DNA of 64,000 nucleotides from Streptomyces tauricus (GTDB lineage Bacteria > Actinomycetota > Actinomycetes > Streptomycetales > Streptomycetaceae): positions 186,001 through 250,000 of the forward strand of contig NZ_BMVY01000011.1 of NCBI RefSeq assembly GCF_014650955.1. The letters are read 5' to 3'. The translations under genes were made by a program, and so were the position numbers. The notes beneath the pieces are model-generated. The model was not told where the DNA came from and ran no database searches. It saw nothing but the letters and a program-made list of their open reading frames with translations. This document shows positions 22,519 through 31,756 of the stretch, piece after piece. The stretch's first letter is position 1. Every line of letters begins with the position of its first letter.

Positions 22519-23694
22519 TCACCTCTGCTCGGACGCCGTGTCGGGGCGGGCGTAGGTGCGGCCCTTCCAGGCCGCGCCGCGCCCCCTGTAGTGCTGCACC
22601 GCGGAATCCACCGTCATGAAGAGGTACAGCAGGGCGGTCACCGGCAGCAGCGGGGCCAGCGGGAGCGGCTGCCGGTAGTGGCGCAGCATCGGCAGATACG
22701 TTCCGGTCATGATCAGCCACGCCAGTCCGCCGACCAGCGAGACCACGGGGGCGCCCGTCACGAGACCGGCGACGAGCGCCACCGGGGGCACCAGGTAGAC
22801 CAGGGCGAGACCGGCCACGGTGCCGGCCAGGACCAGCGGACTGTGCCGCAACTGGGCGTACGCGCTGCGCGAGACCATCCGCCACAGATCGTGCAGCCGC
22901 GGATAGGGACGCACGCTGTCCACACGCTCGGCGAGCCCGAGCCAGATGTGCCCTCCGGAGTCCTTCACGGCCCTCGCCATCGCCACGTCGTCGATGACCG
23001 ACTGCCGGACGGCCTCCGGGATCCGGGCCCGCTCGGCGGCCGTGGCACGCAGCAGGACGCAGCCGCCCGCCGCGGCGGCGGTCCGCGAGCCCTGCACGGC
23101 GATCCACCGGAACGGATACAGCTGCGCGAAGAAGTACACGAACGCGGGTACCACGAGCCGCTCCCAGACGCTCTCCACCCGCAGCCGGGCCATCTGGGAG
23201 ACCAGATCGAAGCCCCCGGCCTCGGCCGAGGCCACCAACTCCCGCAGACTGTCCGGCGCATGGGCGATGTCCGCGTCCGTGAGCAGCAGATACTCGGGTG
23301 CACGCGCGCGAGCCAGCCCCATGCCGTGCCGTACGGCCCACAGCTTGCCGGTCCAGCCCGCGGGCGGCTCCCCGGGCGAGCCGACGGTCAGCGGCAGCCC
23401 GCCGTGCCGCCGCCCCAGTTCACGGGCCAGCTCCCCGGTGCCGTCCGAACTGCCGTCGTCGACGAGGAAGACCTCCGCCCGCCCCGGATACTCCTGCGCG
23501 AGGAGCGAGGGCAGGCTCTCGGGCAGGACGGCGGCCTCGTCGCGCGCCGGTACCACGACACACACAAACGGCCAGGTCTCCGGCTCCCCGCGCGGCGGCA
23601 GCCGCAGGTCCGTACGCCAGAAGAAGCCCTGGCCGAGAAGCAACCACAGCCAGGCTGCCAGCGATCCGACAGCGGTCCACACAAGGGCGCTCAC
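22519..23694 (-). CDS. HpnB-like family 2 glycosyltransferase
   Basis: Membrane-anchored GT2 glycosyltransferase of 391 residues resembling HpnB, the hopene-associated glycosyltransferase. It has an N-terminal transmembrane helix (about 5-24), then VVVPARDEAAVLPESL, FLVDDGSSDGTG (nucleotide binding), GWTGKLWAVRHG, LLLTDADI (DxD), the HpnB-like YFFAQLYPFRW and TAAAAGGCVLL, the catalytic-type SVIDDVAMARAVKDSGG, and three C-terminal transmembrane helices. No hopanoid or squalene gene is in the window, so it is an orphan here. It is divergent from the racemase gene with 58 bp between them. Confidence 0.87.
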   Translation of the reverse strand: MSALVWTAVGSLAAWLWLLLGQGFFWRTDLRLPPRGEPETWPFVCVVVPARDEAAVLPESLPSLLAQEYPGRAEVFLVDDGSSDGTGELARELGRRHGGLPLTVGSPGEPPAGWTGKLWAVRHGMGLARARAPEYLLLTDADIAHAPDSLRELVASAEAGGFDLVSQMARLRVESVWERLVVPAFVYFFAQLYPFRWIAVQGSRTAAAAGGCVLLRATAAERARIPEAVRQSVIDDVAMARAVKDSGGHIWLGLAERVDSVRPYPRLHDLWRMVSRSAYAQLRHSPLVLAGTVAGLALVYLVPPVALVAGLVTGAPVVSLVGGLAWLIMTGTYLPMLRHYRQPLPLAPLLPVTALLYLFMTVDSAVQHYRGRGAAWKGRTYARPDTASEQR

Positions 23695-23752
23695 CCGCCG
23701 CAGTCTGCCCCACCACGGCGGCCCGTCGAGGCGTATCGACTATGGTGACCGG

Positions 23753-24538
23753 GTGAAGATCGCGCTCATGGACTCCGGAATCGGACTGCTCGCGGCCGCC
23801 GCCGCGGTACGTCGACTGCGCCCCGACGCGGAGCTCGTTCTCTCCTCCGACCCCGGCAGCATGCCCTGGGGGCCCCGTACGCCCGAGGACGTGACCGCGC
23901 GCGCCCTCGCCGTGGCGGAGGCCGCCGCCGCGCACCGGCCCGACGCCCTGATCGTCGCCTGCAACACCGCGTCCGTGCACGCCCTGCCCGCCCTGCGGGC
24001 CCGCCTGGAGCCCGGGATCCCCGTCATCGGCACGGTCCCCGCGATCAAGCCGGCCGCGGCCGGCGGCGGACCCTTCGCGATCTGGGCCACGCCCGCCACC
24101 ACCGGCAGCCCCTACCAGCGGGGACTCATCCGCGAGTTCGCCGACGGAGCGAGCGTCACCGAGGTGCCCTGCCCCGGACTGGCGGACGCCGTCGAGCACG
24201 CCGACCAGGCGGCCATCGACGCCGCGATCGCCGCCGCCGCGGCGCGCACCCCCGAGGATGTAACGACCGTCGTCCTGGGCTGCACCCATTACGAACTGGT
24301 CGCCGAGCGGATCCGCGCGGCCGTGCAGCGGCCCGGCACGCCGCCGCTCGTCCTGCACGGCTCGGCCGGTGCCGTGGCCGCCCAGGCACTGCGCCGCACC
24401 GGCCAGGCCGCCGCCCCGCAGGCGCCCGACCAGGGCACGCTCACGGTGCTGCTCGGCGGACAGGAGGGCGTACTGCCCGCCACCGCGCTGACGTACGACG
24501 AGGGCCGGCTGCTCCAGGCGGTCAGCCCCGCGCGCTGA
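23753..24538 (+). CDS. murI: Aspartate/glutamate racemase family protein, MurI-like
   Basis: Cofactor-independent amino-acid racemase fold, 261 residues, close to glutamate racemase, which makes D-glutamate for peptidoglycan. The landmarks are MDSGIGLL near the N-terminus, the first catalytic cysteine in IVACNTASVHALP, and the second in VVLGCTHYELV. It lacks part of the classic MurI substrate segment (the PYG motif is replaced by PWGPR), so it could be a second, specialised copy rather than the housekeeping enzyme. GTG 23753 is the likely start; the ribosome binding site is weak. Confidence 0.78.
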   Translation: MKIALMDSGIGLLAAAAAVRRLRPDAELVLSSDPGSMPWGPRTPEDVTARALAVAEAAAAHRPDALIVACNTASVHALPALRARLEPGIPVIGTVPAIKPAAAGGGPFAIWATPATTGSPYQRGLIREFADGASVTEVPCPGLADAVEHADQAAIDAAIAAAAARTPEDVTTVVLGCTHYELVAERIRAAVQRPGTPPLVLHGSAGAVAAQALRRTGQAAAPQAPDQGTLTVLLGGQEGVLPATALTYDEGRLLQAVSPAR

Positions 24539-24644
24539 CCGGCGCGCCCGGCGGCGCTCGCCCGGTGGAAGCCGCGCCTCCGTGCTCACGGTCACGGTCC
24601 GCGATCAGGTGCCCTCGCCGCGGAACGTGAGTACGCTCATTGGC

Positions 24645-25202
24645 ATGACGGACCACCCCCACGGCGAACAGGGCGCTGCCGACGCCCCGCATACCGAGGT
24701 CTGGCACGGCCGCGCGTCCAACCGTATGCAGTGGCTGCTCGCGTGCATCGGCGCAGCCTGCCTGGCGCTGGGCATCCAGCTGGCCGTCGACTCGACCTGG
24801 ACGTCGGGCATCGCCGCCCTCGCCATGTCCGTGGTCGGCTGCATCGCCGCGGGGCTTCTCGTCCTCTTCGGGACGCTGGCGTTCGTGCACGTGGCGGTGA
24901 AGGTCGACAAGGAGTGCCTCGAAGTGCGCTGCGGCCACATGGGCCTGCCGCGCCGCCGCATCCCGCTGTCGCACATCACGGGAGCCGACTTCGCGCCCCG
25001 GGTCACCCCGCGGCAGTGGGGCGGCTGGGGTTACCGCTGGCGGCCCGACCAGGGGACCGCCGTGGTCGTCCGGCGCGGCGAGGGCCTGGTGCTCCTCCTG
25101 GGCGACGGCCACACGTTCACCATCACGGTGGACAACGCGGAGGCGGCCGTGCGCGTGATCCGTGACCGGCTGAGGATCGCCGCCACGGGCCGGACCCACT
25201 GA
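24645..25202 (+). CDS. Two-helix membrane protein, PH-like domain
   Basis: Membrane protein of 185 residues with two transmembrane helices (about 29-50 and 57-83) followed by a cytoplasmic beta-rich domain: VKVDKECLEVRCGHMGLPRR, then IPLSHITGADFAPRV and a WGGWGYRW turn. This matches the bacterial PH/DUF3093-like arrangement. ATG 24645 was chosen as the first with a plausible N-terminus; the frame is open to 24582. It follows the racemase gene by about 100 bp on the same strand. Role unknown. Confidence 0.72.
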   Translation: MTDHPHGEQGAADAPHTEVWHGRASNRMQWLLACIGAACLALGIQLAVDSTWTSGIAALAMSVVGCIAAGLLVLFGTLAFVHVAVKVDKECLEVRCGHMGLPRRRIPLSHITGADFAPRVTPRQWGGWGYRWRPDQGTAVVVRRGEGLVLLLGDGHTFTITVDNAEAAVRVIRDRLRIAATGRTH

Positions 25203-25221
25203 CGCCGTAGACACCCGCCGT

Positions 25222-25301
25222 CGGTCGCCGGCCGCCGGTCACGGGTCGGCGATCACCGGTGGGCGGTCGCCGGCCGCCGGTCACGGGTCGGCGATCACCG
25301 G
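25222..25301. repeat. 42-bp tandem repeat
   Basis: A 38-base unit beginning CGGTCGCCGGCCGCCGGTCA is present identically at 25222-25259 and 25264-25301 (period 42), followed by a degenerate third copy to about 25338. It lies between the 3' ends of convergent membrane-protein genes. Confidence 0.8.
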
Positions 25302-25361
25302 CCGTCGGTCACCGGTCGGCGGTCGCTGTCGGCGGTCGTTTTTCGGCCCGGGTCCCGTCGG

Positions 25362-26396
25362 CTATCCCGTCGGGAGGGTCGGCGCGGTCGGTGCGGGACG
25401 CGCCGTGGCCAGGCCCGCGAGCAGGCCCGCGCCCGCCGTGACCGTCGTGAAGCTCAGGGCGTTGCCGACCGAGGCGATCGCGGCCAGTGCCGCCAGGGCG
25501 GCGCCCGCGGTGAGTACGACCGGGGTGGGGCGCGGTGACCTCCACAAGGCGTACAGGACCCAGCCGAACACCGCGGCGAGCAGGACCATGCCCACGATCC
25601 CCTGCTCGGCGGCCTGCTGGAACGGTGCCGAGTGGGGTTTGCCGTCGGGTGGCAGCGTCTGCGTGACGGTCGGGCTCAGCTCCGCGAAGCGTCCGGGGCC
25701 GATGCCCAGCCCTGGTTCCCGGGCCGCCATGTCGAGCGCGTCGTGCCACAGCAGTACCCGGTGCTGGGTGAGCTGCCCCTCCAGGGACGAGGTCAGACCG
25801 TCCGGCAGCGCGTCCTCGGCCGTCGCCCACGTCGCGCCGGTCACCAGGGCCACGGCGAGCGCGAGACCGCCGAGCCCCACGGCACGGCGGCGCATACGGT
25901 CGGCGGCGAGCGAGCAGAGCAGCACTCCCAGGCAGGCCACGAAGCCCGACGTCGATCCCAGGACGGCCGCGGTGACCGCGACACCGGCGGCCATCAGCCG
26001 CAGGGCGAGCCGCAGCCCCGGCGGGCGGGCCGCCCAGGCCGCGCAGCACGCGGCGCCCGCGGAGAGGGTGAGCAGCGCGGCGGTCGCGCCGGTCTGGCCG
26101 AGCGGCGAGGTCACCTGGCTGCCCGGGTTGATGTGGGGGGCGGCCACGGCCAGTCCGAGTCCGGCGAACGCGCCCGCCGTGGGAACGGTGACCGGCAGCA
26201 GTTCGCCGCAGATCCGCCCCACCGCGTAGCCGGCGGCCACGGCGAGCACCGCGAGCAGGACACCTTCGGGCCGGCCGCCGTGCGCCGCGGCCGTGATCAG
26301 GGACCAGGCGGCGCACGCTCCGAGTACGACCACACCCGTCGCGTCCGACGCGCTGCGTCTGTCATGTGCCGACGCCGGACCGGTCGCCGAAGTCAT
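25362..26396 (-). CDS. O-antigen ligase-like polytopic membrane protein
   Basis: Integral membrane protein of 344 residues with about ten transmembrane helices. A central extracytoplasmic loop contains QLTQHRVLLWHDALDMA and the following PGLGIGPGRFAELSP, the features of the Wzy_C/O-antigen ligase family that transfer or polymerise lipid-linked glycans. It is shorter than typical WaaL proteins and its substrate is unknown. The start could be ATG 26396 or GTG 26411; the latter is better spaced from a GGGGGG run. The divergent gap to lnt (26397-26648) holds an 11-bp direct repeat, CAGTACTCGG/CAGTACCCGG (26562-26582). Confidence 0.75.
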   Translation of the reverse strand: MTSATGPASAHDRRSASDATGVVVLGACAAWSLITAAAHGGRPEGVLLAVLAVAAGYAVGRICGELLPVTVPTAGAFAGLGLAVAAPHINPGSQVTSPLGQTGATAALLTLSAGAACCAAWAARPPGLRLALRLMAAGVAVTAAVLGSTSGFVACLGVLLCSLAADRMRRRAVGLGGLALAVALVTGATWATAEDALPDGLTSSLEGQLTQHRVLLWHDALDMAAREPGLGIGPGRFAELSPTVTQTLPPDGKPHSAPFQQAAEQGIVGMVLLAAVFGWVLYALWRSPRPTPVVLTAGAALAALAAIASVGNALSFTTVTAGAGLLAGLATARPAPTAPTLPTG

Positions 26397-26648
26397 CCCC
26401 GTGGACCCCACCCCGACGCCCCCCGACCTGTGACGGGCCCCGACCGCCCGGCCGGAAACGGCCCGTACGTCGAAGGCTCCGGCACACCGTAACGGGTGAT
26501 GCGCCGCTTTGTGGACGAGTTGCGCAGAAACGATGCGGCAAGTGAGGGGGGAACACCTGGTCAGTACTCGGCCAGTACCCGGTCCGCGCTTGGTCGGGCG
26601 CCGGGGCCGCGCTGTCGGCGGCGCGGTCACGCGCCGTAGACTCCCCGC

Positions 26649-28277
26649 GTGACCGCCACAGCGACCCCCGTAGACGAGCCGGAACAGCTCGACCCGCAGG
26701 ACCGGCCCGTTTCGCGCATGGTTCGCCTGGCGCGGCGGCTGCTTCCGGCCGCCGCCGCGGCACTCTCCGGGGTGCTGCTGTACGTCAGTTTCCCGCCGCG
26801 CACCCTGTGGTGGCTGGCCCTGCCGGCCTTCGCGATCCTCGCCTGGTGCCTGCACGGCCGCAGCTGGAAGGCGGCCCTCGGCCTCGGCTACCTCTTCGGC
26901 CTCGGTTTCCTGCTGCCGCTGCTCGTCTGGACCGGCGTCGAGGTCGGCCCCGGACCGTGGCTGGCGCTCGTCGTCATCGAGGCCGTGTACGTCGCGCTCG
27001 TCGGCGTCGGCATCGCGGCCGTCTCGAAGCTGCCCGGCCGGCCGCTGTGGGCGGCCGCCCTGTGGATCGCCGGTGAGGCGGCACGCGCGCGCGTGCCGTT
27101 CGGCGGCTTCCCCTGGGGCAAGATCGCCTTCGGCCAGGCCGACGGGGTCTTCCTGCCGCTCGCAGCGGTGGGCGGCACCCCCGTGCTCGGTTTCGCGGTC
27201 GTCCTGTGCGGCTTCGGCCTGTACGAGACCGTCCGCCTCGGCCTCGAAGCGCGCCGCACCCGTGTCATCCGCCGGGGGGCCGCCGCGGTGGCCCTGGTCG
27301 GTCTCGTCCTCCCGGTGGCGGGCGCCCTCGCCGCCCGCTCCCTGGTCAGTGACAAGGCCGAGGAGGGCACCGCGACCGTCGCCGTCATCCAGGGGAACGT
27401 CCCGCGCGCGGGACTCGACTTCAACTCCCAGCGCCGCGCCGTCCTCGACCACCACGCACGGGAAACCGAGCGCCTCGCCGCCAAGGTCAAGGCAGGCAAG
27501 GCCGCGCAGCCGGACTTCGTGCTGTGGCCGGAGAACTCCTCCGACATCGACCCGTTCCGCAACCCCGACGCCTACGCCGTGATCGACCAGGCGGCCAGGG
27601 CGATCGGCGCGCCCATCTCGGTCGGCGGCGTCGTGGAGAAGAACGGCAAGCTCTACAACGAGCAGATCCTGTGGGATCCGGTGAAGGGCCCCGGCGCCAC
27701 CTACGACAAGCGGCAGGTCCAGCCGTTCGGCGAGTACCTCCCGATGCGTTCGCTCCTCGGCGCCATCAACGAGAACTGGACCTCCATGGTCCGCCAGGAC
27801 TTCAGCCGGGGCGACAAGCCGGGCGTGTTCACCATGGCGGGCACCCGGGTCGGCCTCGCGACCTGTTACGAGGCCGCATTCGACTGGGCCGTGCGCGACA
27901 CCGTCACCCATGGTGCCCAGATCATCTCCGTACCGAGCAACAACGCCACGTTCGACCGCAGCGAGATGACGTACCAGCAGCTCGCCATGTCCCGTGTCCG
28001 GGCCGTCGAGCACAGCCGGACCGTCACCGTCCCGGTGACCAGCGGCGTCAGCGCCGTGATCATGCCGGACGGGAGGATCACCCAGCGCACCGGCATGTTC
28101 GTGGCCGACTCCCTCGTCCAGAAGGTGCCGCTGCGTTCCTCCGAGACCCCCGCCACCCGCTTCGGGATCGCGCCCGAGATGGTGCTCGTCCTGATCGCGG
28201 CGGGCGGACTCGGCTGGGCGGTGACGTCGGCCGCGCGCGGACGTCAGAACCGCGCTCGTCGGAACGCCGCGGAGTGA
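26649..28277 (+). CDS. lnt: Apolipoprotein N-acyltransferase
   Basis: Integral membrane enzyme that adds a third acyl chain to the N-terminal cysteine of lipoproteins. Of 542 residues, the first 230 hold about seven transmembrane helices, followed by a nitrilase domain with the full catalytic triad: E295 in LWPENSSD, K354 in TYDKRQVQPFGEYLP, and C406 in LATCYEAAFDW. A last helix (about 515-535) closes the protein. GTG 26649 is the start, with no strong ribosome binding site. Diacylglyceryl-lipoprotein N-acylation is known in actinobacteria, and this window also encodes a lipoprotein substrate (50698-52029). The Nudix gene follows after 26 bp and may be co-transcribed. Confidence 0.93.
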   Translation: MTATATPVDEPEQLDPQDRPVSRMVRLARRLLPAAAAALSGVLLYVSFPPRTLWWLALPAFAILAWCLHGRSWKAALGLGYLFGLGFLLPLLVWTGVEVGPGPWLALVVIEAVYVALVGVGIAAVSKLPGRPLWAAALWIAGEAARARVPFGGFPWGKIAFGQADGVFLPLAAVGGTPVLGFAVVLCGFGLYETVRLGLEARRTRVIRRGAAAVALVGLVLPVAGALAARSLVSDKAEEGTATVAVIQGNVPRAGLDFNSQRRAVLDHHARETERLAAKVKAGKAAQPDFVLWPENSSDIDPFRNPDAYAVIDQAARAIGAPISVGGVVEKNGKLYNEQILWDPVKGPGATYDKRQVQPFGEYLPMRSLLGAINENWTSMVRQDFSRGDKPGVFTMAGTRVGLATCYEAAFDWAVRDTVTHGAQIISVPSNNATFDRSEMTYQQLAMSRVRAVEHSRTVTVPVTSGVSAVIMPDGRITQRTGMFVADSLVQKVPLRSSETPATRFGIAPEMVLVLIAAGGLGWAVTSAARGRQNRARRNAAE

Positions 28278-28303
28278 CGGGACCGGCCCGTTAGGGTCGG
28301 TCC

Positions 28304-28777
28304 ATGGCTACTCCTGACTTCATCCGTACGATCCGGGCCAGCGCCGGCCAGCAGCTGCTCTGGCTTCCCGGAGTCACCGCCGTCGTCTTCGACGACGAGG
28401 ACAGAGTCCTGCTCGGGCGCCGGGTCGACACCGGCAAATGGGCCGTCATCGCCGGAATGTCGGAGCCGGGGGAGCAGCCCGCGGCCTGTGCCGTCCGCGA
28501 GGTCTACGAGGAGACGGGCGTACGGTGCGTCGCCGAGCGCGTCGTTCTCGTCCAGGCACTGAAGCCGATCACGTACCCCAACGGCGACATCTGCCAGTTC
28601 ATGGACATCACCATCCGGTGCCGGGCCGTCGGCGGCGAGGCCCGTGTCAACGACGACGAGTCCCTTGAGGTCGCCTGGTTCGCCGTGGACGCGCTGCCGG
28701 ACCTGAACGAGCACGGGCTGGTCCGGATCAAGCAGGCGCTGTCCGACGAGCCCACGTGGTTCGACCCCACGACCTGA
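28304..28777 (+). CDS. Nudix hydrolase
   Basis: Nudix-family pyrophosphohydrolase of 157 residues. The Nudix box runs from G51 to about residue 73, with the catalytic REVYEETGV, and the flanking beta-strands are of normal length. N-terminal TRTIRASAGQQLLWLPGVTAVV-like sequence is common in actinobacterial single-domain members. The substrate (nucleotide, NADH or sugar nucleotide) cannot be predicted. It lies 26 bp after lnt on the same strand and about 60 bp before the SDR gene. Confidence 0.9.
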   Translation: MATPDFIRTIRASAGQQLLWLPGVTAVVFDDEDRVLLGRRVDTGKWAVIAGMSEPGEQPAACAVREVYEETGVRCVAERVVLVQALKPITYPNGDICQFMDITIRCRAVGGEARVNDDESLEVAWFAVDALPDLNEHGLVRIKQALSDEPTWFDPTT

Positions 28778-28837
28778 GAGCGAAGTGTGGGTTGTGACCA
28801 CATGGGTCGAGCGCGAGGGGCTCCCTAGGGTCGGAAC

Positions 28838-29653
28838 ATGACCGCGCGCAGTGTCCTCGCAGGCCCCCACGTCTCCTCCTCCTTCGACCTCGGCGGCGAC
28901 CTCGGCGGCCGTACCGCCCTCGTCACCGGCGCCGCGGGAGGTATCGGCCGCGCGTGCGCGCTGCGGCTCGCCGCGGCCGGTGCGAAGGTGCGGGCGGTCG
29001 ACCGGCTGGCCGAGGGACTGGAGACACTCGCCGAACAGGCCCGGGGCCTCCCGGGAACCGTCGAGCCGCACCTGCTCGACCTCACCGACCTGGACGCGGC
29101 GGAATCCGCCGCGGCGGGCACCGACATCCTCGTCAACAACGCCGGACTCCAACTGGTGCGGCCCATCGAGGAGTTCCCGCCCGACACCTTCCACACCGTG
29201 CTGACCGTGATGCTGGAGGCACCGTTCCGGCTCATCCGCGGGGCGCTGCCGCACATGTACGGGCAGGGGTGGGGCCGCATCGTCAATGTGTCCTCCGTCC
29301 ATGGGCTCCGCGCCTCCGCCTTCAAGTCGGCCTATGTGGCGGCAAAACACGGCCTGGAGGGCCTCTCCAAGACAGCGGCCCTCGAAGGCGCCCCCCATGG
29401 AGTCACCTCGAACTGTGTGAACCCCGCCTATGTGCGCACACCCCTGGTCGAGAAGCAGCTCGCCGACCAGGCGGCCGCCCACGGGATACCGCGGGAGCGG
29501 GTCCTGACGGAGATCCTGCTGCGGGACAGTGCCGTCAAACGCCTCATCGAACCCGAGGAGGTCGCCGAGGCCGTGGCGTACCTGTGCGGCCCTGCCGCGT
29601 CCTTCGTCACCGGCACCTCGCTGGTGCTCGACGGCGGCTGGACCGCGCACTGA
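28838..29653 (+). CDS. 3-hydroxybutyrate dehydrogenase-like short-chain dehydrogenase
   Basis: NAD(P)-dependent SDR of 271 residues. It has the TGAAGGIGRA cofactor motif, LVNNAGLQ, the catalytic serine in NVSSVHGL, and Y-x-x-x-K in SAYVAAKHGL. The C-terminal section with RERVLTEILLRDSAVKRLIE followed by PEEVAEAVAYL matches 3-hydroxybutyrate dehydrogenase, which interconverts 3-hydroxybutyrate and acetoacetate. The first 15 residues are an extension. It is followed after 58 bp by a GAF/PucR regulator, which may control it. Confidence 0.83.
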   Translation: MTARSVLAGPHVSSSFDLGGDLGGRTALVTGAAGGIGRACALRLAAAGAKVRAVDRLAEGLETLAEQARGLPGTVEPHLLDLTDLDAAESAAAGTDILVNNAGLQLVRPIEEFPPDTFHTVLTVMLEAPFRLIRGALPHMYGQGWGRIVNVSSVHGLRASAFKSAYVAAKHGLEGLSKTAALEGAPHGVTSNCVNPAYVRTPLVEKQLADQAAAHGIPRERVLTEILLRDSAVKRLIEPEEVAEAVAYLCGPAASFVTGTSLVLDGGWTAH

Positions 29654-29711
29654 GGGGAAGTTGTCCACAGGGCCGGGCAGGCTGTCGGCGCGACGGGTCA
29701 TTCTGGTGGAC

Positions 29712-31646
29712 ATGTTCCGTGATCAATCGAAGTCGACCGGGCGCTCCGAGGCGAGCGCGGAGACGCCGTTCCTGAAACTGCTGGCCAGGGGCGCGTCCGC
29801 CGACGCGTACGAGCAGCCGGTGCTGCTCGCCCGTGCGGACGGCGCGGCCCCGGACCGGATCGCCGCGCTGGAGGACGCCAAGGTACTCGCCCTGCGCGTG
29901 CGCGCGGAGATGGAGGGGCGCCGCAGACGCGAGGCCGAACTGTCCGCGCTCTTCGAGACGGCCCACGACCTGGCGGGACTGCGCGACCTCGACGCCGTGC
30001 TCCAGGCGATCGTGCAGCGCGCCCGCTCGCTGCTGAGCACGGACGTCGCGTACCTCAGCCTGAACGACCCGGCGAGGGGCGACACGTACATGCGGGTCAC
30101 CGAGGGCTCGGTCGCGGCGCGCTTCCAGCAGCTGCGCCTGGGCATGGGGGAGGGACTGGGCGGGCTCGTCGCCCAGACGGCCCGGCCCTACGTCACGGAC
30201 GACTACTTCCGGGACGACCGCTTCCGGCACACCCTGACGATCGACGCGGGGGTACGGGACGAGGGGCTGGTGGCGATCCTCGGCGTGCCCCTCACGCTCG
30301 GCCCGCACGTCATCGGGGTGCTCTTCGCCGCCGACCGCCGTGCGCGGGTCTTCGAGCGACAGGAGATCGCGCTGCTCGGCTCGTTCGCGGCCCTGGCGGC
30401 CGCCGCCATCGACGCCGCGAACCTGCTCACCGAGACCCGTCAGGCGCTGGCGGACCTGGAGCGGGCCAACGAGATCATCGGGGACCGCAGCGGGGTCATC
30501 GAGCGGGCCTCGGACGTCCACGACCGGCTCGCCGAGCTGGTCCTGCGGGGCGGCGGGGTCCATGACGTCTCCGCCGCGGTCTCCCAGGTCCTCGACGGCA
30601 CCGTGCGCTTCGCGGACGCCGCGGCCGTGCCCGGTGACGCGGTCGAGGTGTCACGTGCCGAAGGGCACGCCGTCCGCCACAAGGACGCCTGGGTCGCGGC
30701 CGTCGCCGCCGGCGGGGAGCTGCTCGGCGCACTGGTGCTGGACGGCCAGCCGGGACTCGACCCCGTCGACCAGCGCACCCTGGAGCGGGCCGCCATGGTC
30801 ACCTCGCTCCTGCTGCTCGCCCGGCGTTCGGCAGCCGAGGCCGAACAACGCGTGCGCGGCGAACTGCTGGACGATCTGCTCGACGCCCGCGACCGCGATC
30901 CCCGGCTGCTGCGCGAGCGCGCGGCCCGGCTCGACGCCGACCTCGACTCCGTGCATGTGGTGCTCGCCGCCCGCCTGGACAGCCCGGTGGCCGACGCCGA
31001 CCAGGAGGCGGCCGCGCGGCGCAGACTGTGGTCCGCGGCCTCCCACCTCGCCGCCACCCGGCACGGACTGGCCGCGGCCCGCGACGGCGGCACCGTCCTG
31101 CTGCTGCCCCTGGGCCCCGGCGACACGGCGACCGAGCTGGCCCGCCGCACGGCGAGAGACCTGGGCACGGCCGTGCACGAGGCGGTCACCGTCGGGGCGT
31201 CCGCGCCCGTCCGGGATCTCGCCGTGCGCCCGGAGGCCGTGGCCGGGGCGTACGCCGAGGGGCAGCGGTGCCTCGACGCGTTGCGGCTCCTCGGCCGCCC
31301 GGGAGACGGCGCCGCCGCGGAGGACTTCGGGTTCCTGGGGCTGCTGCTGGCCGGGAGCAGGGATATCCCCGGCTTCGTCGAGCGCACCATCGGCCAGGTC
31401 GTCACGTACGACGAGAAGCGCGGCACGGATCTGCTGCGCACCCTCGACGCGTACTTCGCCTGCGGGATGAGTCCGGCTCGTACCAAGGACGAGCTGCACG
31501 TCCACGTCAACACGGTCGCGCAGCGCCTGGAACGGGTGGGCCGGCTGCTCGGCCCCGAGTGGCAGAGCCCGGCCCGCGCGCTGGAGATCCAGCTCGCCCT
31601 GCGACTGCACCGGTTGTCGTCCTCGCCGCCTCCCGGACAGCACTGA
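29712..31646 (+). CDS. GAF-domain PucR-type transcriptional regulator
   Basis: Regulator of 644 residues. A short coiled-coil stretch is followed by a GAF domain (about 75-245: LDAVLQAIVQRARSLLSTDV, GLGGLVAQTARPYVTDDYF, GVPLTLGPHVIGVLFAADR). The middle region has a degenerate GGDEF-like or PucR-type domain. A C-terminal HTH_30 helix-turn-helix (LHVHVNTVAQRLERVGRLLG, about 590-620) follows YDEKRGTDLLRTLDAYFACG. ATG 29712 is the start; the Shine-Dalgarno sequence is poor. It lies between an SDR gene (same strand) and an MHS transporter (convergent), which together look like a small-acid uptake and oxidation unit. Confidence 0.87.
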   Translation: MFRDQSKSTGRSEASAETPFLKLLARGASADAYEQPVLLARADGAAPDRIAALEDAKVLALRVRAEMEGRRRREAELSALFETAHDLAGLRDLDAVLQAIVQRARSLLSTDVAYLSLNDPARGDTYMRVTEGSVAARFQQLRLGMGEGLGGLVAQTARPYVTDDYFRDDRFRHTLTIDAGVRDEGLVAILGVPLTLGPHVIGVLFAADRRARVFERQEIALLGSFAALAAAAIDAANLLTETRQALADLERANEIIGDRSGVIERASDVHDRLAELVLRGGGVHDVSAAVSQVLDGTVRFADAAAVPGDAVEVSRAEGHAVRHKDAWVAAVAAGGELLGALVLDGQPGLDPVDQRTLERAAMVTSLLLLARRSAAEAEQRVRGELLDDLLDARDRDPRLLRERAARLDADLDSVHVVLAARLDSPVADADQEAAARRRLWSAASHLAATRHGLAAARDGGTVLLLPLGPGDTATELARRTARDLGTAVHEAVTVGASAPVRDLAVRPEAVAGAYAEGQRCLDALRLLGRPGDGAAAEDFGFLGLLLAGSRDIPGFVERTIGQVVTYDEKRGTDLLRTLDAYFACGMSPARTKDELHVHVNTVAQRLERVGRLLGPEWQSPARALEIQLALRLHRLSSSPPPGQH

Positions 31647-31756
31647 CCCCCGCACGCACGGGCGCGCGGGGGTCGGTCGCCGCACAGCGGCTTGAAGAGT
31701 GCTCGGTTGGGCTCAACCGGTGTGGGCCGGGGCTGACCCCGATGTTCAGACGCTGC

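Noticed and set aside
25362..28013. Apparent 883-residue minus-strand protein
   Set aside because: Only the last 344 codons resemble a protein; the upstream part is antisense to lnt.
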